From NCBI GenBank assembly GCA_023453655.1, contig JAEXTE010000059.1:1-11933 (forward strand): 11,933 bases of DNA. Direction: 5' to 3'. The DNA comes from Pseudomonadota bacterium. GTDB lineage: Bacteria; Pseudomonadota; Gammaproteobacteria; Xanthomonadales; Xanthomonadaceae. Within the stretch, counting starts at the first letter, position 1. Each line of letters opens with the position of its first letter. The notes under the pieces were generated by a model that ran no database searches, had not been told where the DNA came from, and was given only the letters and a program-made list of their open reading frames with translations. Shown here in pieces: positions 1 to 8,041 of the stretch. A program made the translations under genes and the position numbers.

Positions 1-240
1 GTGCTGCGCGACCTGCCCGTGCACGAGTACGCGGCCAAGGAAGTGAAGCTGGCCCTGGTCGGCAAGGGCGGGGCGGAGAAGGGGCAGATCCAGCACATGG
101 TCGGGCTGATGCTCAACCTGCAGGGCAAGCTGCAGGCCGACGCCGCCGACGCCCTGGCCATCGCGATCACCCATGCCCACGTGCGCGCGACCGCGCGCCG
201 CCTGGGCGTGAGCACGCAGCAGGCCTGGAGCAGGAAATGA
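1..240 (+). CDS. ruvC: Crossover junction endodeoxyribonuclease RuvC, C-terminal part (5' truncated by window edge)
   Basis: RuvC resolves Holliday junctions by paired nicks, working with RuvAB. The 79 residues seen match the C-terminal third of the family: a [21 protein letters not shown] stretch near the start, the [12 protein letters not shown] helix, then [15 protein letters not shown], which carries the last two catalytic acids (Asp47 and Asp50 of this fragment). The family is normally about 170-180 aa, so some 95-100 residues lie to the left of the window. The GTG at base 1 is almost certainly an internal Val codon, not the start. The gene ends in TGA at 238-240, and ruvA follows 100 bp downstream in the same direction, as in many proteobacteria. 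Confidence 0.95.
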   Translation: MLRDLPVHEYAAKEVKLALVGKGGAEKGQIQHMVGLMLNLQGKLQADAADALAIAITHAHVRATARRLGVSTQQAWSRK

Positions 241-324
241 GGGCGGCCGCCACCCTGACCGCGCCCGCCGGCGCGTCCCGCTCCGCGCGCGTCGCGCGCG
301 CGTCCTCGCATTCCACATCGATTG

Positions 325-337
325 GCTGGAGGCCAGC
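325..337 (+). promoter_or_regulatory. ruvA ribosome-binding site inside a small dyad
   Basis: A good Shine-Dalgarno sequence GGAGG (328-332) lies 8 bases before the ruvA ATG at 341 and supports that start. It is embedded in a perfect 5-bp dyad, GCTGG (325-329) and CCAGC (333-337) around the triplet AGG, so the site could be partly folded in the mRNA. The ribosome-binding site is well supported; a regulatory role for the dyad is only a possibility. Confidence 0.45.
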
Positions 338-340
338 GCC

Positions 341-931
341 ATGATCGGTCGCCTCAGGGGCATCCTCGTCCACAAGCAGCCGCCCTGGCTCGTCGTCGAC
401 GTGCACGGGGTGGGCTACGAACTGGAGGCGCCGATGAGCACCTTCTACGACCTGCCCGAAGCCGGGCGCGAGGTGGCGCTGTTCACCCACTACGCGCAGA
501 AGGAGGACAGCGTGTCGCTGTACGGCTTCCTCACGGAGGCCGAGCGGCGGCTGTTCCGCGACGTGCAGAAGGTCAGCGGCATCGGCGCGAAGATCGCGCT
601 CGCGATCCTGTCCGGCGCCACGGTCAACCAGTTCGCGACGCTCGTGCAGACGGGCGATGTTACCGCACTCACCCGCATCCCCGGGATCGGCAAGAAGACC
701 GCCGAGCGGATCGTGGTGGAGTTGCGCGACCGCGCCGCCGACCTGGCCGTGGGCACGGTTCCCGGCGTGGGCGCGCCGGTCCCGGCCGACCCGCTGTCCG
801 AGGCGATCGTGGCCCTGCAGCAGCTGGGCTACAAGCCGGCGGAGGCGCAGAAGATGGCCAAGGCCGCCGCGTCGGAAGGCGACCCTGCCGAAACCATCAT
901 CCGCAAGGCGCTACAGTCCGCGCTTCGCTGA
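341..931 (+). CDS. ruvA: Holliday junction branch migration protein RuvA
   Basis: RuvA binds four-way DNA junctions as a tetramer and loads the RuvB helicase for branch migration. The 196-aa product is close to the usual length of about 200. Domain I (OB fold) spans about residues 1-63, starts MIGRLRG, and contains the acidic pin Glu55-Asp56 in [13 protein letters not shown]. Domain II carries two helix-hairpin-helix motifs, [13 protein letters not shown] (78-90) and [13 protein letters not shown] (113-125). Domain III, which contacts RuvB, is about residues 150-196 and follows a Pro/Gly/Val-rich linker. The ATG at 341 is preceded by GGAGG at an 8-base spacing. It lies between ruvC and kup, with kup starting 18 bases after its stop, so the three are probably co-transcribed. 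No ruvB follows in this window. Confidence 0.97.
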   Translation: MIGRLRGILVHKQPPWLVVDVHGVGYELEAPMSTFYDLPEAGREVALFTHYAQKEDSVSLYGFLTEAERRLFRDVQKVSGIGAKIALAILSGATVNQFATLVQTGDVTALTRIPGIGKKTAERIVVELRDRAADLAVGTVPGVGAPVPADPLSEAIVALQQLGYKPAEAQKMAKAAASEGDPAETIIRKALQSALR

Positions 932-949
932 CCGGACGCGCTGCCCGCC

Positions 950-2869
950 ATGTCCAACACCGCCCACCCGCCTGCAGGATCCGGAACGCATGCGCCGGGC
1001 AACGGCCGGGTCGGGATGGCCGGCCTGGTGGTCGGCGCGATCGGCGTGGTGTTCGGCGACATCGGGACCAGTCCGCTGTACACCATCCGCGAGGCGTTCT
1101 CGCCGCACTACGGACTGGTGGCCGACCACGACACCGTGCTGGGCGTACTGTCGATGATCTTCTGGGCGCTGAGCCTGGTGGTCACGCTCAAGTACGTCAC
1201 GATCATCATGCGCGCCGACAACGACGGAGAGGGCGGCATCATGGCGCTGATGGCCCTGGCGCAGCGCTGCTTCCCCAAGGGTTCGCGCTCGGCCTACACG
1301 GTCGGCATCCTCGGCATCCTCGGCGCCTCGCTGTTCTTCGGCGACGGCGTCATCACGCCGGCCATCTCGGTGCTCTCGGCGGTCGAAGGCCTGGAGGTGG
1401 TGGCGCCGGGCCTGCACCGCTGGATCGTGCCGATCACCCTGGTGGTGCTGGTGGCGCTGTTCGCGAGCCAGCGCTACGGCACGGCCGGGGTCGGCCGGGT
1501 GTTCGGGCCGGTCACGGTGCTGTGGTTCGCCGCGCTGGCCGCGCTGGGGCTGATGAACATCCTGCACGAGCCGGAAGTGCTGCACGCGATCAACCCGTGG
1601 TGGGCGGCCCGGTTCTTCATCGAGCACACCTGGGGCGGCATTTTCATCCTCGGCGCGGTGGTGCTGGAGGTGACCGGCGGCGAGGAGATCTACACCGACA
1701 TGGGCCATTTCGGGCCACGCCCGATCCGCTACGGCTGGTACTTCTTCGTGCTGCCGGCGCTGATGCTCAACTACCTGGGGCAGGGCGCGCTGGTGCTCGA
1801 GGACCCGGCCGCGATCCGCAATCCCTTCTACGTGGGCGTGCCCGGCTGGGCGCAGTGGCCGATGATCGTGCTGGCCACCCTGGCCACGGTGATCGCCTCG
1901 CAGGCGGTGATCACCGGCGGTTACTCGATCGCCCGCCAGGCGATGCAGCTGGGCTACATCCCGCGGATGCGGATCAAGCACACCTCCAGCGAGACCATCG
2001 GCCAGATCTACATTCCCGCGATCAACTGGACCATGATGGCGATCGTGGTCGGGCTGGTGCTGTCGTTCGGCAACTCCTCGTCGCTGGCGGCGGCCTACGG
2101 CATCTCGGTGTCGGCGACAATGCTGATCGACACCCTGCTGCTGGCCCTGGTGGCGCGCACGCTGTGGCCCGGGCAGCGGCGCTGGGTGCTGCCGCTGTGC
2201 GCGCTGTTCCTGGTCATCGACATCGCCTTCCTGGTGGCCAATGGCGCCAAGGTGCTGCAGGGGGCCTGGTTCCCGGTGGTGCTGGGCATCGTGCTGTTCA
2301 CCCTGCTGCGGACCTGGCGGCGCGGGCGCGAGGTCCTTCGCGAGGAGATGCAGAAGGAAGGCATCCGCCTGGATGCGTTCATCCCCGGCCTGATGCTGGC
2401 ACCGCCGGTGCGCGTGGAAGGCACGGCGGTGTTCATGACCAGCGACAAGGGCGTGGTCCCGCATGCGCTGCTGCACAACCTCAAGCACAACAAGGTGCTG
2501 CACGAGCGCAACGTGTTCCTCACCGTGGAAACGCTGACGGTGCCGTACGCCACGGCGGGCAGGCGCCTGTCCATCGATTCGATCGGGGACGGCTTCCACC
2601 GGGTGGTGGTGCGCTTCGGCTTCATGGAAACGCCCGACGTGCCCCAGGCGCTGATGCAGGCGGCCGACCACGGTTCGCTGATCTTCGACCCGATGGAGAC
2701 CACCTATTTCGTCAGCCGCGAGACCATCGTGTCGAGCGCCAACCGCGGCATGCCGGTCTGGCGCGACCGCCTGTTCGCGGTGATGCACCGCAACGCCGCG
2801 CCCGCCAACCAGTTCTTCAGGATTCCCGGCAACCGGCTGGTGGAACTGGGGGCGCAGGTCGAGATCTGA
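950..2869 (+). CDS. kup: Low-affinity K+ uptake permease Kup (TrkD), KUP/HAK/KT family
   Basis: Kup is an inner-membrane K+ importer thought to work with protons. The 639-aa length fits the family. Hallmark sequences are visible: [17 protein letters not shown] (residues 28-44) in the first membrane helix, and [20 protein letters not shown] (129-148). About a dozen hydrophobic segments follow, up to about residue 455, with interspersed motifs such as [16 protein letters not shown] and [19 protein letters not shown]. The last 180 or so residues form the hydrophilic cytoplasmic tail typical of the family. The ATG at 950 lies 18 bases after the ruvA stop without a clear Shine-Dalgarno sequence. 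The residues before position 20 are poorly conserved in character, so the exact start is slightly uncertain. A K+ transporter next to ruvA is, from general knowledge, a gene order seen in xanthomonads. Confidence 0.96.
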   Translation: MSNTAHPPAGSGTHAPGNGRVGMAGLVVGAIGVVFGDIGTSPLYTIREAFSPHYGLVADHDTVLGVLSMIFWALSLVVTLKYVTIIMRADNDGEGGIMALMALAQRCFPKGSRSAYTVGILGILGASLFFGDGVITPAISVLSAVEGLEVVAPGLHRWIVPITLVVLVALFASQRYGTAGVGRVFGPVTVLWFAALAALGLMNILHEPEVLHAINPWWAARFFIEHTWGGIFILGAVVLEVTGGEEIYTDMGHFGPRPIRYGWYFFVLPALMLNYLGQGALVLEDPAAIRNPFYVGVPGWAQWPMIVLATLATVIASQAVITGGYSIARQAMQLGYIPRMRIKHTSSETIGQIYIPAINWTMMAIVVGLVLSFGNSSSLAAAYGISVSATMLIDTLLLALVARTLWPGQRRWVLPLCALFLVIDIAFLVANGAKVLQGAWFPVVLGIVLFTLLRTWRRGREVLREEMQKEGIRLDAFIPGLMLAPPVRVEGTAVFMTSDKGVVPHALLHNLKHNKVLHERNVFLTVETLTVPYATAGRRLSIDSIGDGFHRVVVRFGFMETPDVPQALMQAADHGSLIFDPMETTYFVSRETIVSSANRGMPVWRDRLFAVMHRNAAPANQFFRIPGNRLVELGAQVEI

Positions 2870-2951
2870 GCCGGAGCCCCGGGCGGGGCCTGTTCAAGCC
2901 GGCCCGGGATCGGCCGTTATCGGTGTGACGCCACCGCACGGGTGCGGGCGC

Positions 2952-4241
2952 ATGACCCTGCTCCAGCCAATCGTCGCCAGGAACACCCTGCCGCAGCGCG
3001 TGCTGCTGCTGGAGAACTCGCGCGCCTATACCCAGGCGGTGGCCGGGGCGATCGAGCAGAAGCTGGAGCTGCCGGTGATGGTCGCCACCACCCTGTCGGA
3101 GGCGCGGGCGCTGCTGGACCGCCATGACGACTGGTTCCTCGCCCTGACCGGCCTGGTGCTGGCCGACGGCGACCGCGACGAGGTGGTGAACTGCCTGCTC
3201 GAGCGCGGGCTGTCGACGGTGGTGGTCACCGGCGTCTACGACGAGGACCTGCGCGAGCGGCTGCTGCGGCGGCGGGTGATCGACTTCGTGCTCAAGAGCA
3301 CCCCGGGCAGCCTCGACTACATCGTCTGGCTGGTGAAGCGGCTGGAGCGCAACCGCCGCATCTCGGCGCTGGTGGTGGACGATTCGTCGTCGGCGCGCGC
3401 GCACACGGCGAGCCTGCTCGAGACCTACGGCTACCGCGTGGTCCAGGCCGAGGACGGCGACGCGGCGCTGCGCCTCCTGGAGGGCGATCCCACGATCCGC
3501 CTGGCCCTGGTCGACCAGGAAATGCCCGGCATGCAGGGGGTCGAGCTGACCCGGCGCATGCGCGGCGTGCGCGCCCGCGACCGCGTCGCGGTGATCGGCG
3601 TGTCCGGACGCGAAGATGCCGGGCTCGTGGCCCGCTTCCTCAAGAACGGCGCCAACGACTTCCTGCGCAAGCCGTTCTCGCGCGAGGAGTTCTTCTGCCG
3701 CGTGTCGCAGAACGTCGACCAGCTCGAGCTGATCGGCAGCCTGCAGGACCTGGCCACCCGCGATTTCCTCACCGGCCTGCCCAACCGGCGCCACTTCCTC
3801 GAGCAGGCCGAGCGCCTGGTGCCGGAACTGCGCGCGCAGGACCAGCCGCTGGCCATGGCCATCCTCGACATCGACCACTTCAAGCACATCAACGACGGCT
3901 GGGGCCACGACGCCGGCGACCATGCGCTGCGCGCCATGGCGGGCGAGCTGTCGCACCACGCCCGCCCGCAGGACCACGTGGCCCGTTTTGGCGGCGAGGA
4001 GTTCTGCCTGCTCGTGCCCGGGCTGGAAGGCGACGCCCTGGCGTCCTATTTCGAGACGCTGAGGCAGCGGATCGAAGCGTTGCGGGTGCGCGTGCCGGGC
4101 GGTGCGCTGCGCATGACCGTCAGCATCGGCGTGCGCACCGCGACGCCGGGCGACGACCTGCACCGGCTGCTGGGCGATGCGGACCGCCGGCTGTATCTGG
4201 CCAAGGCCGGAGGCCGCAACCGCGTGGTGATGGCAGGGTAG
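2952..4241 (+). CDS. Two-receiver response regulator with GGDEF (diguanylate cyclase) output
   Basis: Likely makes cyclic di-GMP from two GTP in the cytoplasm under phosphorelay control. Residues here count from ATG 2952 (429 aa). An N-terminal receiver-like domain (about 15-130) begins RVLLLENSRAY and lacks the usual acidic pair. At the expected phospho-Asp it reads FLALTGLVLAD, so it looks degenerate. The second receiver (about 138-258) is canonical: LVVDD, phospho-acceptor Asp188 in ALVDQEMPG, and the switch Lys in FLRKPFS. The GGDEF domain (about 268-429) has DFLTGLPNRR, the active site GGEEF (347-351) and an inhibitory I-site RxxD (Arg338-Asp341) exactly five residues before it. Enzyme activity with product feedback is therefore expected. 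An in-frame GTG at 2925 would add nine residues; no start has a strong Shine-Dalgarno sequence, and ATG 2952 was chosen because the extra residues look non-coding. The architecture is PleD-like, but no specific ortholog is claimed. Confidence 0.9.
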   Translation: MTLLQPIVARNTLPQRVLLLENSRAYTQAVAGAIEQKLELPVMVATTLSEARALLDRHDDWFLALTGLVLADGDRDEVVNCLLERGLSTVVVTGVYDEDLRERLLRRRVIDFVLKSTPGSLDYIVWLVKRLERNRRISALVVDDSSSARAHTASLLETYGYRVVQAEDGDAALRLLEGDPTIRLALVDQEMPGMQGVELTRRMRGVRARDRVAVIGVSGREDAGLVARFLKNGANDFLRKPFSREEFFCRVSQNVDQLELIGSLQDLATRDFLTGLPNRRHFLEQAERLVPELRAQDQPLAMAILDIDHFKHINDGWGHDAGDHALRAMAGELSHHARPQDHVARFGGEEFCLLVPGLEGDALASYFETLRQRIEALRVRVPGGALRMTVSIGVRTATPGDDLHRLLGDADRRLYLAKAGGRNRVVMAG

Positions 4242-4323
4242 GGCGGCGGGGCGAACGCTTCGCGGTCACCGCGCATCTCCCTCGTTGCCCTCGACCGATC
4301 CTGCCGAGCGGAGCTCCGGATCC

Positions 4324-5580
4324 TCAGCCTTGGGGCAAGGGCTCAGGCGCGCGGGCGTGGTCGCGACCGGCGGCGGCCTGCGGCTGCTGGAGCTCAAGTG
4401 TCGCGTGTCCGTGCTGCAGCCAGGCCTGCATCTCTTCGGACCGGGCGAGATCGGAGAGTGCACGCGCGACCGCGCCCGAATCGCCTCCGTCCAGCGCGGG
4501 CAACAGCCGGTCCAGCAGCCCGGTCGACGCCGGGCGCGCCCCCTGGCGGTTGACCGGCGCTTCCGCTTCGGGCGGCAACCGGTGCCGGTGGTCCGGATGG
4601 TCGCGATGCCCGGGCGCCGTGGCCTGGTCCGCCTGGCGCGGCAGCGGCCGCCCGGGCTCGAAGTGGTCGGCCAGGTCGCGCTCGCGCGGGCGCGGTGCGG
4701 GCGCGAGGCGCAGCGTGGCCGGATCGATGTCGCCCGTCTGCGGAAGGCCATGCGCGCGCTGGAAGTCCAGCAGCGCCCCCTGCATCGACGCCCGGTAGAC
4801 GCCATCGCGATCGAGCGGCCCGCCGCCCGCCGCGCGATAGCCCTCGCCATGCATGACCTGCTGCAGGACGCCGATGCGGGCGTGGGATTCGCCGAGGCGG
4901 AAGGTGCCGTCGTGCGCGACAGCCAGCTCGCGGCTGCCGCCTCGGGACGGGGCGGTGTGGAGCAGTCGCCCTTCGACCAGGTCCGCCACGTAGCGTTCGA
5001 ACTGGGCGTAGTGGCGGGTGTCGATTTCCATGTGCACGTGCACGGATCGCCCAGGCGGCAGGCCGAGTCCCAGGTTGTCCTGGGTTCCCAACGGCTGCCC
5101 GTAGGAGACATCGTCCCCTGCATTCACCTTGATGCCGCTCAGGTGACGCATGCGCACGATGACCTCGCCGGATTCGTTCGAGATCTCGACCAGTCCGTTT
5201 CGATCGTCGCGCCGGCTGACTGTCCCGGAAATCGGGGATGGAACATCCAACTGTCTGGTCCATCCCGCGTCGCTGGCGCGCCGCGACTCGATGATGAAAT
5301 CCTTGATCAGCAGCACCTGGTCCGGAGCCAGCGCGCCGTACTCGTCGGTCCGCCGCGTCTCGATTTCCTGGAATTCGCCACCGATGTAGGCATACGAGCG
5401 CTTGGTCCTGGACTCCACGCCCACGATCACGCCGTCGATCATGGCTGCGTGGCGGTTGCCTTTCGGATGATGGGTGACCAGCGACTCCAGGTCGGTGACC
5501 GGAATATTGGTCTGGTTTCCGTGCGCATCGGGCGCACCGAGCTGAAGGACCCGGTGCCCGCTTCCGCCTTCCGGGCTCAT
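4324..5580 (-). CDS. M23-family peptidase-like protein with peptidoglycan-binding domain; candidate type IV-secreted antibacterial effector
   Basis: The 418-aa protein has no signal peptide or membrane helix. Residues about 1-105 form an N-terminal region of unknown fold. Residues about 110-187 resemble an M23 (LytM/lysostaphin-type) core: a PSPISGTVSR strand, RMRHLSGIKVNAGDDVSYGQ with His146, and the HxH metal motif in VHVHMEI (His181, His183). The usual upstream HxxxD zinc motif is not evident, so activity is uncertain. Residues about 225-292 match a PG_binding_1 repeat (TFRLGES..RIGVLQQVMHGEGY..LLDFQRAHGLPQTGDIDPATL). The tail has a Pro/Arg/His-rich linker with RDHPDH (326-331), then an Ala/Gln-rich helical end (SEEMQAWLQHGHATLELQQ). 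Its ATG overlaps the stop of the upstream exported-protein gene (ATGA). Wall-targeting domains without an export signal, plus a small exported partner, suggest a secreted toxin, perhaps of the xanthomonad type IV system. A full XVIPCD secretion domain could not be confirmed by eye. An alternative is a cytoplasm-retained or phage-like lysin. Confidence 0.8.
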   Translation of the reverse strand: MSPEGGSGHRVLQLGAPDAHGNQTNIPVTDLESLVTHHPKGNRHAAMIDGVIVGVESRTKRSYAYIGGEFQEIETRRTDEYGALAPDQVLLIKDFIIESRRASDAGWTRQLDVPSPISGTVSRRDDRNGLVEISNESGEVIVRMRHLSGIKVNAGDDVSYGQPLGTQDNLGLGLPPGRSVHVHMEIDTRHYAQFERYVADLVEGRLLHTAPSRGGSRELAVAHDGTFRLGESHARIGVLQQVMHGEGYRAAGGGPLDRDGVYRASMQGALLDFQRAHGLPQTGDIDPATLRLAPAPRPRERDLADHFEPGRPLPRQADQATAPGHRDHPDHRHRLPPEAEAPVNRQGARPASTGLLDRLLPALDGGDSGAVARALSDLARSEEMQAWLQHGHATLELQQPQAAAGRDHARAPEPLPQG

Positions 5581-6044
5581 GACCCGTCCCGCCCGCTCGA
5601 TGCGCTCCGGCAGCGTACATAGCTTCGCGCCTGTTCGGCGTCCGCGATCGTCAGCGAGTCACCGGAGAGCACATAGATGGCTGGGCCCTGCAGATCCGGG
5701 GGTGCGATGTCCGAGACTGCAAGGACACGCAAAGCCAGCGGGATGTCCGAAATCCTCGCGACTTCGCGGATCTCCATCAGTTCCTCATAGCCGCGAACGA
5801 AGTCCGCACCGATCTGCAGACGGCTGTCGCTCTCGACCGCCGGGTCGACGTAGCACGGTTCAGGAGCCAGATCCCAGACGCCGTGGATTTCAGCGGGAAG
5901 GAGGGCGGGCAGGCCAGTGTCCTTGCCCTGCAGTGAGCCGTGTGTCTGCGCGCAGGCGTTGACTGCCCAGACGCCGAGAACGAGCGTCAACAAGGCGGCG
6001 CCCGTGCGGGCATGGGGTCCTGCGGCCGTAGCGATCCTTTGCAT
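5577..6044 (-). CDS. Small exported protein of unknown family; candidate periplasmic immunity partner of the M23-like protein
   Basis: The 155-aa product starts with a charged n-region and a hydrophobic stretch, TGAALLTLVLGVWAVNACA (residues 14-32). Cleavage is plausible after A-C-A at residue 32 by signal peptidase I. Alternatively, VNAC ending at Cys31 is a weak lipobox. The mature part is a single small domain with GVWDLAPEPCYVDP (55-68), YEELMEIREVARIS and AIYVLSGDSLTI (122-133). Cys64 and Cys145 (SYVRCR) could form a disulfide. I do not recognise a named family. The start is fixed by a strong AGGAGG seven bases upstream of the ATG at 6044; the much longer open frame reaching to 7817 is not coding. 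Its stop overlaps the ATG of the peptidase-like gene by ATGA, so the two are probably translated together. Being exported, small and coupled to a wall-targeting protein fits an immunity or inhibitor role, which is an inference. Confidence 0.82.
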   Translation of the reverse strand: MQRIATAAGPHARTGAALLTLVLGVWAVNACAQTHGSLQGKDTGLPALLPAEIHGVWDLAPEPCYVDPAVESDSRLQIGADFVRGYEELMEIREVARISDIPLALRVLAVSDIAPPDLQGPAIYVLSGDSLTIADAEQARSYVRCRSASSGRDGS

Positions 6045-6051
6045 CCCTGCT

Positions 6052-6057
6052 CCTCCT
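6052..6057 (-). promoter_or_regulatory. Strong Shine-Dalgarno site of the exported-protein gene
   Basis: On the minus strand the sequence reads AGGAGG, seven bases before the ATG at 6044. It is the full consensus and the strongest ribosome-binding site in the left half of the window. It decides the start of the small exported protein and implies high translation of that protein relative to its coupled downstream neighbour. Confidence 0.8.
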
Positions 6058-6130
6058 GAGCTGGCGGCGAAGCCCTGTTCTATCACATCATGCGGGGCCA
6101 CGGCATTTTTCCATCCCTGTCGCGTTCCCG

Positions 6131-6150
6131 TTCCATGTCCCGGCATGGAA
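6131..6150. repeat. Perfect 7-bp inverted repeat upstream of the monooxygenase gene; possible operator
   Basis: The arms TTCCATG (6131-6137) and CATGGAA (6144-6150) are perfect reverse complements separated by six bases. The element sits in the 135-bp gap between the divergent genes starting at 6044 (minus) and 6180 (plus), 30 bases before the latter start. Position and symmetry suit a dimeric repressor or activator site, or a 5'-leader hairpin. No matching regulator gene is in the window. Clear -35/-10 boxes were not identified in this gap. Confidence 0.4.
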
Positions 6151-6179
6151 AGCCGGCCGACCGCCCCCACCTCAGCGCC

Positions 6180-7202
<1,023 letters not shown>

Positions 7203-7343
7203 GGGCGCCCGGGCGTCGACCGCTGTGCGCTGCAGCATGCAGCTGACGACAGCGTCGGGCGTCACGACGCGGGCACGCGCTGCTTGGCCTTCACTCGTGC
7301 AGAGGGTAGGCTTCCCGGGCAAGCCGAGGCGCCAGCAGGAGTG
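7203..7343 (+). promoter_or_regulatory. Probable nap operon promoter/leader region with two short dyads
   Basis: This 141-base gap between the monooxygenase gene and napE is the only place before napA with room for an operon promoter. It holds two perfect dyads: GCTGCA (7229-7234) with TGCAGC (7238-7243), and GCGTC (7259-7263) with GACGC (7266-7270). I see no TTGAT-N4-ATCAA Fnr box, no clear NarL/NarP heptamer pair and no convincing -35/-10 pair. The regulatory assignment therefore rests on position alone. Confidence 0.3.
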
Positions 7344-7517
7344 ATGCAGGTGGAGACCAGTCCCGATCAGCCGCGGAAACGACGGGAAATCCTGCTGTTC
7401 CTGTTCATCACCGTGGTCCTGTTTCCGGTGTTGTCGGTCATGATCGTGGGCGGGTACGGCTTCGCGGTGTGGATCTACCAGATGATCGCGGGCCCGCCAG
7501 GCCCCGCGGGCGGGTGA
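7344..7517 (+). CDS. napE: Periplasmic nitrate reductase accessory membrane protein NapE
   Basis: NapE is a small inner-membrane protein found at the head of many nap operons; its exact role is unresolved. From ATG 7344 the product is 57 aa. A short basic N-terminus (RKRRE, residues 11-15) precedes one long hydrophobic helix (about 16-46) containing the family signature FITVVLFPVLSVMIVGGYGF and then AVWIYQM. AGGAG at 7337-7341 is unusually close to this ATG. An in-frame ATG at 7284 would add 20 residues without homolog-like features. Its stop is followed within a few bases by napF. Confidence 0.88.
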   Translation: MQVETSPDQPRKRREILLFLFITVVLFPVLSVMIVGGYGFAVWIYQMIAGPPGPAGG

Positions 7518-7522
7518 GGGGC

Positions 7523-8041
7523 GTGGCGGGAATCGCGCCTGACCGCGCCAGCGTGTCACGCAGGACGCTGCTGCGTGGGCGGCTGCGTGGCGAACCGGTG
7601 TTGCGCCCGCCATGGGCGATCGATGAATCGCCATTCTCCGACGCCTGCACTGGCTGCGGAGACTGCGTGCGCGCCTGTCCAGAGGCTGTCCTGGTGCAGG
7701 GGGCCGGTGGTCTGCCGATGTTCGACCCGCGGCGCGGCGAATGCAGTTTCTGCGGCGACTGCGCAGGCGCGTGCGATGCGCAGCTGTTCCGACCGGTCGA
7801 GCAGCGGCCATGGGCACTGCGTGCGCTGGTCGGGCAGGAGTGCCTGGCCACCCAGGGCGTGGTCTGCTTCAGCTGCCGGGATGCCTGCCCCACCGCCGCC
7901 ATCCGTTTCGCACCGTCGCGCACGATGCCGGTACCCGAGGTCCTGTCCGACCGGTGCACCGGCTGCGGTGCCTGCATCGCCGGCTGCCCGGCCGGCGCCC
8001 TGTCGCTGTCCGCGCTCCACGAGGAGGCCATCGATGCCTGA
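7523..8041 (+). CDS. napF: Ferredoxin-type protein NapF
   Basis: NapF is a cytoplasmic Fe-S protein that interacts with NapA and is thought to help its maturation. Counting from GTG 7523 (172 aa), the N-terminus has SRRTLLRGRL (12-21). Cys motifs follow in family order: CTGCGDCVRACP (42-53), CSFCGDCAGACD (74-85), CFSCRDACP (115-123) and CTGCGACIAGCP (145-156). The third, shorter cluster corresponds to the incomplete motif also present in E. coli NapF. GTG 7523 is preceded by GAGG at a three-base spacing. An alternative GTG at 7514 would overlap the napE stop (GTGA) and add three residues. The 3' end overlaps napD by 8 bases. Confidence 0.9.
   Translation: MAGIAPDRASVSRRTLLRGRLRGEPVLRPPWAIDESPFSDACTGCGDCVRACPEAVLVQGAGGLPMFDPRRGECSFCGDCAGACDAQLFRPVEQRPWALRALVGQECLATQGVVCFSCRDACPTAAIRFAPSRTMPVPEVLSDRCTGCGACIAGCPAGALSLSALHEEAIDA

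Noticed and set aside
911..2788. 625-codon antisense frame opposite kup, and similar long antisense frames opposite the GGDEF gene and napA
   Set aside because: The translations are His/Arg/Gln/Asp-rich with no domain, a known artefact opposite genes with G/C third positions.
2876..2889. GCCCC-GGGC-GGGGC hairpin after kup, considered as a terminator
   Set aside because: A five-bp stem followed by only CTGTTC, not a T-tract; expected by chance at this GC content.
322..2928. 868-codon open frame on the plus strand overlapping ruvA and kup
   Set aside because: It runs in another frame across two clearly recognisable genes, and its product is Arg/Gly/Ala/Pro-rich low-complexity sequence typical of GC-rich shadow frames.
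4251..4273. Overlapping short dyads GCGAA-CGC-TTCGC and CGCGGT-C-ACCGCG between the convergent genes, considered as a bidirectional terminator
   Set aside because: Stems are very short and there is no T-run on either strand, so an intrinsic terminator is not supported.
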